Assembly: GCA_022559845.1 (NCBI GenBank)
Contig: CM040121.1
Coordinates: 511,418,566-511,482,565, forward strand
Direction: 5' to 3'
DNA from: Amorphophallus konjac
Lineage: Eukaryota > Streptophyta > Magnoliopsida > Alismatales > Araceae
DNA length: 64,000 bases
Positions within the stretch are counted from its first letter, which is position 1. Each line of letters opens with the position of its first letter. The notes beneath the pieces were generated by a model. The model was not told the DNA's origin and ran no database searches. It saw only the letters and a program-made list of their open reading frames with translations. Positions 11,201 through 23,200 of this stretch are shown here, in pieces. Position numbers and translations under genes: made by a program.

Positions 11201-14200
11201 AACTTTCTAGGGTTTTTATCATAATTTAACAAAAAAACTCCCAGAACTTAGGGTTTCTAGGTTTTACATGATTTTTTCCCTTCCTTCCTAACAATTACAA
11301 GAAATTTCCCTAATGTCGGAGGTATTTTTGTAAATATACCCTTGTCTGAGGGCTTTTACACAATGTATCAAACTTGCACAATTTTCAAGTCTTGAATAGG
11401 GCGCTCCAAAGGACTCTTGCGTAGAGCTTCAAAAAAAAACTCGGGTTGCAAGCTTCAAGCTCTTCTTGCTCCAAGTGAAGTTTTCTTCAAGTCTCCTCTT
11501 CCTTCTTTGGTCGGCTTCTCCTTTTATAGGAGTTTCAGACTTGAAGAGGAGGGCCCTCCCTCCGGTGAATCTCCTTGGTGTGCCTCGGGTGAAAGGTAAG
11601 GAGGAAGGAGCTAAGGATTCTCTTTCTTCTTCTTTTTTGTTTGTTTGTGTGGAAGAGAGGACATGAGGGATGGCCCTCCGCCTGCGCGCGACCGAAGGAG
11701 GCTTCCTTCGGTGCTAGACAACCAGAGGGAGTCCCTCTGGCCCTCCGCTACTGTGCGCAGCTGGAGGGACCTCCTCCGGTGGCTATGCAATCGGAGGGGG
11801 CTCCTTTCGGTGTTTAGGCAACTGGAGGTACCTCCCCTGGTCACTGCGTAGCCGAAGGGAGCTTCTCTGGTGCTTGCGCAACTGAAGGGCTCTTCTCTGG
11901 GGGCTATGCAACTGGAGGGGGCTCCTTCTAGTGCTTAGGCAACTGGAGGTACCTCCTTTGGTCATTGCGTAGCCGAAGGGAGCTCCTCTGGTGCTTGCGC
12001 AACCTGAGGGCTCTTCTTCGGGGGCTATGCAACCGGAAGGGGCTCCCTTCGGTGCTTATGCAATTGGAGGGAGCTCTTCCGGTCACTGTCCAGCCGGAGG
12101 AGCTTTCTCCAGTGCTTGTGCAACCAGAGGGGGTCCCTTCAATAGTCGGCAATCTGAGGGAACTCTTCCCCAACCCCCCACTTGCGCGAACCCAGGAGAC
12201 AGAGAAAGAGAGAGAGACCCCTTCAAAAACTATAAAATCCCCCCCCTTGATTGGCCCTTTTCGAGGAATTTTTTACTGTTGGGAGTCCGGGGTTGCAGCA
12301 CGTGGAGGATTTCTATTTGTTTTCTTTTAAAGATGCCCTGCTGTCTGGCCTTGTTGCAGCGTAGGGAACATTTTTCCGGACACCAAGGTCAGTCAAAAAG
12401 GACCAGGTTAACTTATTTGTTGTTGATTTGCTGTGTGGGAACATGACTTCATGCCGCCCACAAAATGTTTGATAAAATTCACGTGTATGAAAGCACATAG
12501 GGTTTATGTAAATAGCCCCGCCCGACGGAATCCCAAGGGTGTTTATATGACGGTGATGATTTTATATCCTTTAACCATCATATAATAAACTTAATAATTT
12601 CTAGAAACTATTCTGAAATATCAGAAAATGTTATAAATTTGTAGGGTTCAACAAATGCCCCCCACGGGATGTCTATCGGAACTGAAAGTGACCGTAGGTG
12701 GTTTGTGCACCCTGTTAATTTTGTTAGTTTTCACGGCTTGATGCCGTAACGGCTTGCGGCTTTTATGACATCCCTTGCTTTCTTGCATATATGTTGATAT
12801 TAATTACTTTTTTCTTCATTTTTCAGGCGAACAACATGTCTCATGCTAGAGAGAATCGTGCCCAGGGAACCACTGGCAAGGACAGAGACACGGCCCCTAT
12901 CCTAATAAAGAAGTTGATGCCTTTGTTGAGTCCTCCAAGAGTCACCAAGGAGAATTTATTTTCTCTAGATCGAGGACTAACTGCCATTGCTAAAGGTCAG
13001 CTTCCTGAGGACACTTCAGAGGGTGGAGAGGTCGACCTGACTCTGTTAAGCATAGAGGCCTCAACCAGTTCCAGTGTATTGGTGATTATCCAAGGCACTT
13101 CCGTTGGATGAGCATCTATTTCCATTCATTCAACACTTTGTCCCTGAGGATATAGATGAGGACGATTTGACTCTGCCAGCTGAATGATGTCAACTTCAGA
13201 GGGGAAATTTGGCAGGGCGAGACAGCATGCTTGGGACATGTGCCTTTTTTCATGTCCAATTCCCAACGTCCATAAAGTTGGGCTTTTTCAGTACCGATGC
13301 CACTTGTCGCACAAAAGCACGAACAATGACGTTGGCTATATGGCAATTATTTGGTCAACACAAGTCAGGTCTGGCTCCAGTTTTTGGTTTGCTTTTGATG
13401 CCAGTTGGCTCACAGTTTGCCAGTGAGGGAATGGTAAATTATGTTTTCTTAACAAGATGACGAGCGGTTCAGTCTCGAGTTGGTGTGGGAGATGGTCAGT
13501 GATTTCTTTCCATTGATTTTATTTAGGAGTCACAGAATGGCTGATGGGGATATTACATCATTATTAGGAGATTTTGGATCATCTGAACATTCGCCATGCA
13601 GTGAGAACCGTCCTTTATGGGTACCCTTGCTATAGGGGCTTTGCTTCAAGTTTTGGCCGAGAGATTCAATCGTCGATGGAATACCTTCGCCATTGTCGAG
13701 GGTGAAATGGCTATTGATTTATGGAGCTTTCATAGAATTTCTGGTCTCCTCATTTTTGGGCACCCCTATGAAAGGGTAACACTTGACGATCTGAACATAG
13801 ATTATTCTATCGGTATAGGACAGTATGGATTGGCTTTAAGCTTTCAGTATTTGATGAAAGTTTGGAGAGATTTCTTTTTTACTAGTACTGTGAGGGTTAG
13901 CCTCAACGCATAGATTCACCATTTTTATAATGGACCATTCTGTTGCTATGAGGGTGTTGTTGAGGATGATAGGCCTCTAGATCATTATTACCAGCTCCTT
14001 TTAAAACTACAGAAGAACAAGCGATACTTGTCTGTGCCCGATAATGAGGGGTGGAATCCCTGCAATTTGCCAGACAAGGTTATTTAGCAGCGTATTTCAT
14101 CTATTGGCTCGCAACTTTTGTCATGTCGCATGGTGAGGAGGGTCTAGTGTGGCCTGAGTTGATTTACTTGGCCTGCCTTTTAGTTGATGGTTAAAGGCTT

Positions 14201-17200
14201 TCTATTGCGCCTGCTGGTTTGGCAAATATTTACCATGGTTTGAGGAATCTGACAACTGACAGTTCTCCCCGAGATAGGAGCATGTCCATGGCTACCCATT
14301 ACTTGAGTGCCTTGGCCGGTTTGTTATTTCCCGAGCTATGCCAGCATGTTGATTTGGGGAACCCAGCAGTTCCGTTGATCATTCTGTTCCACAATCGCCC
14401 GAATCAGAGCCCACCGAATCAGTTGACTGGTGCTCGAAAGGCATTTTCTTTTCTTCCCACTGAGGGGCGAGGCGGCCTGGATTTTGCAGGCAGGTCATAT
14501 GATTTCAAGCCGTACAACATTGAGGGTCCGAGTGGCGCTACTTATCATCTTCCTCACCACTTAGCTCCTAGTCATTCCTTTTATGAAGATCGACGTTGTT
14601 GCATCAGATCGAGTGTCCTTGTCTTTCGCAAGGGCACCGTCACCTTTCTGAAACCTTATTATCCGCACCGCTTTGCGCGAAACTTTGGATATGACCAGTC
14701 AGTTCCTCCCAATGCTGATTCTCCATTAGAGGGGAGATTATACAAGCATCATGATACCCACTTGGTTACAGCCAGCCGGTGGGATTATTTATTTAGGAGG
14801 GAGTCGGAATCAGGTTGTGCCTTGCTAGATAGAAAAAAAAGTTGGCGCCATTGATATGTACTATGCACGTTGGTGGTTTAAACATAGTAATGTGTTTAGA
14901 CAACCTTTGCAAAAGTTGAAGTAGGCCGAGGAGGCTTGTTTGAAGAGAAAGAATCTGCCTTCTCTCATAATTGATCATTCTTTCCTCTATACTCAATTTC
15001 TATACATTGCCAAAGAAGTTCGTGAGTTTCTTGCAAAATGGGAAGCTGAAAATGGGCCCATCTCCATAAATTGGGATCCTTATTCGGGGGCGATCAAGAC
15101 TTTGAAGCGCCCAGTTGACACTTCATAAAAAGACGAGTCAATGGCGGCTCGAAAAGTTTACTTGTGGCGGGAGCACTTATCAGATTGTGGCTATCCTCTG
15201 AATGCTTCCAAAACAACATAGTTTACACGAGAGCTTCAATAATGATCTTTGGCCATGATGGGAAAAACATTTGACGAATGCCATCGTGTGCATTGGCCCC
15301 TTTGAGTACATTTCGTTGATCGAGTATGGGACGACTTTGCAAGATATCTGGGACGCTGTGGAACAGGCGGGCAAGGTCATACTCCTCCAGCCTGAGCAGG
15401 TGGTATTACAACTTAAATTTTCTTCTGCCCCAGCCGGTATGTAACCATCAATTGAACTTTCTTCAAATGGTGGTTTATTTTCTTACTGAACTCCATTTTA
15501 CTGTGTTTGTTAAATTGTGGTTGATACCACCTCTGGCACCTCTAAGAAGAAGAGGAGTTCAGCTCCATCCAAAAGAAGAAGGGCTACTGAGGATGATGGG
15601 CATGCCTCTAAGACGTCTCGTCCCCGCACCTGGGAGACGACTTTACAAGGGTAGTAGCAAGGTAATTTTTGCTCACTCGCTTGACTTTCCTTGCTGAAAA
15701 TTTTGTTAAATTGTATTTGCTACTTCCTGGCCCTTATCACAATTTTGTCAAATAATGCAGGAAATCTCCCTCCTGTAGATGAAGATGCCCCGCTTGACCC
15801 CGGGATGGGTGAGGAGGAGGATGACCTTCAAGATTTAGAGATGATAAATGATGATTACAATCCGGTATCAGGTGACTCACTCTCCTTTTCTTGTGGGGAG
15901 GTTGCGAACAACGCCTTACTTGGTATGCTCAACATGGACAAATGCTTTCCCTTCTTATTCTCCCTTTTTTTTGCGAAGTACCATGCGATGACCCCTTAAT
16001 TTCTTTTGACTGCATTTGTTTTTTTTTCTTTTTTCTATAAGGAAACTTTGAGACTGAGGGTGTGGCTACCCCTTCTGAGCAAAGGATAGACCTAGGCCTC
16101 GCAAATCATCCTGACCAACCGGGTAAGCATTTATGCACTTTTCTATGCACGTCCTTTTCTTTTGACTATTGGGTAACCTGACATGCCTTATTTGCAAGTT
16201 CTGGTAGTGCTAGTTCATCTGACTCCCTAGAGGAGTTCACTGCTTTGTTGGATTGTGGGTTGAATGAGGATTTGCCCGATTATTTTAACCCTCTGACTAC
16301 TAAGGGAGAGGCCATGGATGGTTTCACTGAAGCCTTGTTGGCTGAAATTTGCGCCGAACAGACCTCACGGCCATCTTTCGAGGCGATCGTGGCGGCTGGC
16401 CTAACTTTCGGGGTTGCCCGTTTGCCTCTTTCCAGCAGTTTAGTGGTGCCCCAGGCCACTCCCATTACTTGTGAGTATTTTTGGTCCTTAACCTTTCCGT
16501 TGTTTATTTTACTTTGCTCTTCGGCTTTTGTCTAATCCGCTTGCTGCCTTCTTGTCTTATGTAGCGACGGATTCCTCTATGACTGAGCCTCTTAATGCTG
16601 CGAGAGAAAAAGAGGGGACACCTTTGATAACAGGGTTGAATACCGGTGTTGCGCTACCGGACGTAGAGACTCATCTGAATGCTTCAATTGGCATGGGCAA
16701 AGACTCCCCTCCTTTAATGGAAAATCAATTTTGTGGTGTTGAGTTTGAAGGTGAACCTCCTCCTTTCCTTTACTTTTATTAGAATCTCATTAGCCCTTTT
16801 GATGGTGATAGGCCTAATTCCCTCGGTGTCCTTGGGTTGTCCACCCATTGGCGGTACCGAGTCACTCCAAGGAACAGAGAGAGAAGTTCGCCACACCTCC
16901 TCAGACATCGTTGAACACTCTGTCATGTAGATTTGTAGTTCAACGGGTTCATCATTGGATGAGTTGCATAGCGAAATCTCCAAGTTGCCGGTGGCGACTG
17001 GTGTAGAAGATGCATGGGCCTCTTTGTCTATTTTACCACCTATAGCTCCGACCCCTTCTGCATATGATAGTGTTGCCCCACTAGGTAACTTTTCTTTTCT
17101 CTATCTTCAGCGTGTACACATTTCCATGGGATCTGAATGGATTTTACGTAACATTTACTTTTCAGGGGCGGTTGAGAGCATCACACAACTGGTAGTGAGT

Positions 17201-20200
17201 CCCACCATAGAGGAGGTGGAGACCACATCTTTAGATAATGAGAATATTGCATCACTGGGTAACCCTTTGTATTCCTGACTTGTCCTTTCTTGACAACCTT
17301 AATTATGTGAAATTGATAGGCTTTTCCTGTACTTTTCCAGGGGCAACTAGAGCCAATATGAATCCACCTACATCTTCCTTGTCCTTCGGCTCAAGAATTG
17401 TGGAGGTGAGCAATTCCATGTGAGGGCCTGGAGAAGAGACCTCTAAAGGAGTGGGCACTCCACAAGGTACGAAGATGCTAGCCCCTTTTTTTTTGGAAGC
17501 ATCGTATTTTCCCTTTCCTCTTCTTGTTGAGAGCAAAATTGTCTTGACTGCTCGCCTTTTTTCTTTCTCTTGCAGCTTCACAGGACATCATCCCTTCTGA
17601 TATGAGGGATTGAGAGCATGTACCAGCCCAATTCAGTGAATTCTCGGGCCATGGAATTGAATGGCCGGATGCTCCTTAGATTATCCCCCTCGTATGGGCA
17701 GAGATGATGCTTAATACACTTATAAGCAACATTCGGGCTTTATTTCAGCAGGAGACACCTCCTCCAGTTGAGATTGTATGAAATGCCCTTGTTGAACCCT
17801 ATTTTTTTTTAAGGGTAGAGCCCCCCTCTGCCCCTCTCTCTTCTCTCTCGGACGACTTAGGGATTGGAGGGGGACCCCCTCCGATCCCCTCCGGTGGTGC
17901 TAAACTGGAGGGGGGACCCCCCGCCGGTGGTTGTCAGATTGGAATGGCCCCCTCCGATCAACACAGACAAGAGGGGGACCCCCTCCGGCTTGCTGCAGAC
18001 CGGAGGGCCCCCCTCCGGTGGTGTTAAACCGGAGGGGGAATCCCCTCCGGTGACTGACAGATAGGAAGGACCCCCTCCGGTCATCATACACTAGAGGGGG
18101 ACCCCCTCCAGTACATGGCAGACCGAAAGACCCCCCTTCGGTCACTACGCAACTGGAGGGGGACCCCCTTCGGTCCTCTTTGTTTTGCGCAAGAAAAAAA
18201 TAGAAAAAAAAAGAAAAGAAGAGAAAGAGATGGGGGAGGGGGTACATACCTTGCCTCTCCACCTTCCACCGGAGGGGGTATTCCACCGGAGGCACCCTGT
18301 TGGGTTCGGTGCAAGTATTCAGAGGGGGGGGGGGTGAATGAATATGTCCTTTAAAATTTTTCGCCCAATTAAAATCTTATGCTCACTAAAAATGCTAGTT
18401 CGCAACCTAAACAAACTTGAAAGCTAATGGGCAGTTGCCGAACTAAACAAACACACAGTGAGATCACTATAGTGCTAACAAAATATAGCTCAACTAGAAT
18501 TTCTCTCTCTTGACAAATTAAAACACTCTAAGAAAACTAATTAACTCTTCTGCTCAACCAGAAGCCAAACACATGGAGCGCCACTATGCATTCATCTAGC
18601 GGAAGCACAATAGACTAAAATCAAACCACAATGCACAAGGGATTTTTAGGTGGTTCGGTCCAGCAGACCTACATCCACCCCACACTCAACCCGAGTGTGG
18701 CTTCCTGCTGACTCACAGCTTGAACAGCTGGGCATCACAGCTTGCCATACAACCGCTGGGCAACACAGCTTGCCGTCCGAGGAATCCTCCTCGCCCGCTG
18801 AGCAACACAGCTTGCTGTCCAGTGGAATCCACCACTGCAAACCGCTGGGGATTACAGCTTACCCGTCCAGAGGCAGCACCTCTGCAAACCGCTGGGCAAT
18901 ACAGCTTGGCCGTCCAGTGGAATCCTCCACTGCCCGCTGAGCAACACAGCTTGCTGTCCAGAGGAGTCCTCCTCTGCAACGCTGGCTAACAGCTTGAAGG
19001 AAAGTATAAAAAGGAAAACACAAAGGGGAACAAAACAGCACCGGAAAGCTGTAAAGAAATGAAGCACAAATGTGGCTCTCTACAAGAGCTGACTGGCCTG
19101 GATTTGATCCACGGTCCAGTTGAGACAATCTTCAGCTGATCTCTTCTTCTCAACTCTCGATCTCTCTCTCTTTCTTTTTCTTCTTCTTCTCTGCTCTCTG
19201 TCTCTCTTTCTTTTCTTCACTCTTTTCTTCTTCTCTTCTGCTGGATCGAAATCTCTGCACTCTGCTCTTCTGCTATTGCTGCTTCTGCTTCGATCACTCT
19301 TCATCTGAAGACGAAGACTCATATATATAACAGCAGCAGGTGGATAAGGGCGCGTGGCTTCCACAGTTCCCGCCCAAGTGAATTCGCCAGATCCGAGGCA
19401 ATTCCATCCACGTGTCAGCATCTGCACACCTCATCCTCCTGGGATCACGAGCCAGGTCATCAATCTCGGTAAGAATCCCTGTCAGACAGAGCATCGGATA
19501 AGTCATCAGTTTAAGTGAAGAACTCTGTACAGTCTCTGAAGAATGCAATGCATTGTATAGACTTCGTTATATAGACTTGTGAAGGCGAAGCTAAAGCAGT
19601 GTATATACTTCACAATGTATAGACTTCAGAACAGATGCATGCAATACACTTAACAATGTATGGACTTGGCCTATGCAGACTCGTCTGATGTATAGACTTT
19701 GCGAATGTCTAGACTTGCAGATGTGAACGACACAGTGTATAGACTTTAGAACATATGCACGATGCAGACTCGTCCAATGTATATACTTAGCTGAACAAGA
19801 CACACAATGTATAGACTTGCAGCCATGAACAAATGCAATGCACTCTGATGTGTAGACTTCATCTTAAAGCCAATGTATAGACTTGATGAGCGTTCAGCAA
19901 TGTATGGACTTTGCATAAGACGCTGCATGAGACGCTGAAGTCTGTATAGACTTTGCTCAATGCGTAAGACGCTAATTGAGACGGTCCACTGTATAGACTT
20001 GGACTTTGCATATGAACAGCGCTGTACAGACTTAATTCAACTGATGTATGCGATGTGCAGACTTAACATAAGACGCTACATGAGACGGTAGGCTGTACAG
20101 ACTTAGCTTAAGAAGATGCATGAGACGGACGATGTATAGACTTGCGTTACTGTAGCAATGTATAGACTTACTATATGCATGAGACGCAAGTTGAGACGGT

Positions 20201-23200
20201 GATGAGACGCAAGTTGAGACGGTGTGTGCACTGTAACGAATGTATAGACTTTCCACCGACCAATGTGTAGACTTTGCAAGCCTAAGACACTGAATGAGAC
20301 GGTGGCTGAGACGGACGCTGTACACACTTTAAGTCCAGTGTATAGACAATGTCTTAGACTCTAAATGAGATGCTAAGAAGATGCATTGTATGGACTTTGA
20401 GGAATGCTTCAAGTGGATGGCTGTACAGACTTCATGAATGTGCAGACTTGACAACGAGATGCACAATGTATAGACTATGCACATGCATGAACGATGTGAA
20501 GACTCTGAAATGCTTTACCCTGCAATGTATAGACTTGCTAGTCATCAAACTACATGCAGACAGAAAAGCAACGCACAGAGCAGAAATCAAGCACAACCAA
20601 TATATCAGTCATACACATGCATTCTCCACAAAACAAGTTATGTTGCTATCATCAAAACACAATCTCATAAAGCACTCACTGTGTTGCTATCATCAAAATA
20701 AAACATCATTGCTATCATCAAAACAACATAGCACATGCTTGTGCCTAAGGGGCACAACACACCCCACCTCTGGTCCACTCCCTAACATCTGTAAAAGAGG
20801 GTGCTGGCCAAGAAGGGGGGAGGGGGTTGGAGAGAACTCCTGCATGAGGAAGACTTGAAGAGCTTTTAAGAGGCCCAAGTGCGGGAGAAAAAGAAGAAGA
20901 GCTTACGGAAGAAGAAAAAGGAGAGAAGAAGAGAAGAAGAGGGGAACTCCTCCAACGTAGGCAGCAAGAGATGGGAGACCTCCTGCGCAGGTTGGGTTGG
21001 GTAGCATCAAAAGGGGGTGTGGTCACCACAAAACAATGCCCCCTCCTGGAGTTCTAGTCACCTTCCTTTGGAATGGTGAGCCTAAGAAGCATGTCACCCA
21101 CTAAAATTATGAAGAAGCCAATGGCTTGTGCAATTATCTGTTGAAATGAATTTGAATGTCTTGTGCAATTATCTGTTGAATTGAAAATTTGAATGGCCTG
21201 TGCGGTGCTGTACATTGAAATAAAAATTTAATGGCTTGATGAAGCCAAAATTTGAAATTAAAATAAGTCTTGCAACAAATTTCAATGTTCAAGCATCTCA
21301 AAATCTTGCTAAAAATTACAGAAATGACCCCCTACTTGTGACAAAATTGCAAAAATATCTCTGATAGCGGAAAAATTATAGAAGCACCTCCCGATGGCGG
21401 GAAAATTACAGAAATATCCTCGGTGGTGGGAAAATTACAGAAACACTCTGATGAAGGAAAAATTGCAGAAATATCTTTGGTGGCAGAAAAATTACAAAAA
21501 TATCCTCAGAAATGAGAAAATTGCAAAAATATCTCTCGATAGTGAAAAAATTACAAAAATATCCTTAGTGGTGGGAAAATTGTAAAAATACTCTCAAAAA
21601 TGAAAAATTGTTGAAATATCTCCGATAGCAGAAAATTTGTAGAAACACCCCCGGTGGCGGGAAAATTGCAAAAATACCGTCAGAGATGGAAAAACTGTAG
21701 AAATACCTCCGATGGTAGGAAAATTGCAGAAATACCCCCGATGGTGGAAAAATTGCAGAAATATCCCCTGATGGCGAAAAAATTATAGAAATATCCCCGA
21801 TGATGAAAAAGTTGTAGAAATATCCCCGACGGTGGGAAAATTGTAGAAAACCTTGAAATATCATCCTCGGGGGAAGTTCTGGCTTGCCTCGAAATCACCA
21901 AAGAATGCTGTTGTTCTTGTTTACACCGTTTGCACGACTCGGTGGAGCGGGGTCACGCCCCTTCCCTGAAGTGGTGTGCGCTATCCTGAGTTCGGCTTAT
22001 GGCTATCCATCCAAATCCATATATTTTTTCATGGCTAAGAGCTATCATGTCTGGAAACTCAGAAATGGGTAAAATTACAAATAAACTTTGACAAATCAAG
22101 AAATGACAGATAAGCTCAATAAGTCAAGAAGTGATGTGGTTATCTCCGAAAATCAAGAAATTAACGCGAGGAATATCCAAGAAGTTAAATGACGGGGCTA
22201 TTTCGAGAAGTCAAGAAATCAAGACAAGGAATACCCAAGAAGTCAAATGACAGGACTATTTTTGAGAAGTTAAGAAATCAAGACAAGGAATACCTAAGAA
22301 GTCAAATGAAGGGGCTATTTCTGAGAAGTTAAGAAATGAAATCAGGAGTCCCCAGGAAGTCCAACGGCGGGGCGATCTCCGAGAAGTCGAGAAATGATAG
22401 ATATGTCCAAAAAAGTAGAAATGCCCAGGGTCTTTCTGAAACTGCAACACCTCAATGTTTGGGAAAACTACAGAAATATCATCATGGAGGAAAATTACAA
22501 ATATACCCCGCCTCAGACGAAAATGTACGTTATGGACACCAAACTAACTTAAGGGTCCGATCACAATCAAAAGAGTGATCATGATCATGAGGTAATTCCG
22601 ACAGATCGACATTGATCATCTTGGCGATCCAACGGTCCGATCGTGATAGAATTCAAGTATTAATTGTTCGATCAGGGGATAGAAGCAAATACAATGACCC
22701 GATCAGGACGGAAGTAAATTTAAAGGCTCTGGTTGCAACCACATATAATCTTGAAGACTCGATTACACAATCGGGACCATATGTAAAGGTCTTGAGGGGC
22801 CGATTGTAATTCAAATTACATGTGTTCAAGAAAATAAAGTCTTCAAATTTCCTTGCAAGAGTATATACCCATCATTGGTGATCATCAAGATTATTTATGT
22901 CACAACGTATAGAGGCAAAAGGCATTCTTTGACAGTTAATCAAAGGTGATTGGACTTGTTCTGATGTAAATTAACACCAACTCCAATCGGTGGGGAAAAG
23001 TCATGTACATGAACCTTAAATCATCTGGTAAACTCAAAATGCAAAGTAAATAAATGCAAATAAACATGTTGATGATACTTGAAACCCCCCTAAATTTTAA
23101 TTCATCATCAGCATGTCTGTAGCATTATTTATTTATTTTTCACGTGTAAACAGATTGGCACGTCTGGTGGGACTTTTCCTACTTTTCATTTCTCTGTCGA

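Larger units (their letters stand above)
18298..20759 (-). mobile_element. Solo LTR of a SIRE/Maximus-type copia element, TSD CACCC
   Basis: The 2,462-bp segment is flanked by CACCC at 18293-18297 and 20760-20764. On the minus strand it begins TGTTGTGCCCCTTAGGCACA, followed by GTTTTGATGATAGCAATG, and ends CCCCTCTGAATACTTGCACC then GAACCCAACA. Both ends are characteristic of SIRE-type LTRs. There is no internal domain on either side, so it is a solo LTR, normally produced by LTR-LTR recombination. It sits inside the 5' LTR of the Tat element. Confidence 0.9.
17790..23152 (+). repeat. 5' LTR of the plus-strand Tat element, with nested insertion
   Basis: The LTR runs from TGTTGAACCC to TAAACA. 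Without the solo LTR and its duplication it is about 2.9 kb. Its last 769 bp (22384-23152) match 25920-26688. It contains three internal repeat arrays: GC palindromes (17865-18180), ~30-bp units (21330-21860) and ~59-bp units (22080-22450). Confidence 0.8.

Noticed and set aside
11611..12446. Overlapping long frames on both strands
   Set aside because: They fall in the GC-rich palindromic LTR array, where stop codons are depleted by composition. No motif is conserved.
19550..20541. Regularly spaced 11-mers as a CRISPR array or telomere-like repeat
   Set aside because: This is plant nuclear DNA, the motif is too short and variable for CRISPR, spacing is irregular, and it does not match TTTAGGG.
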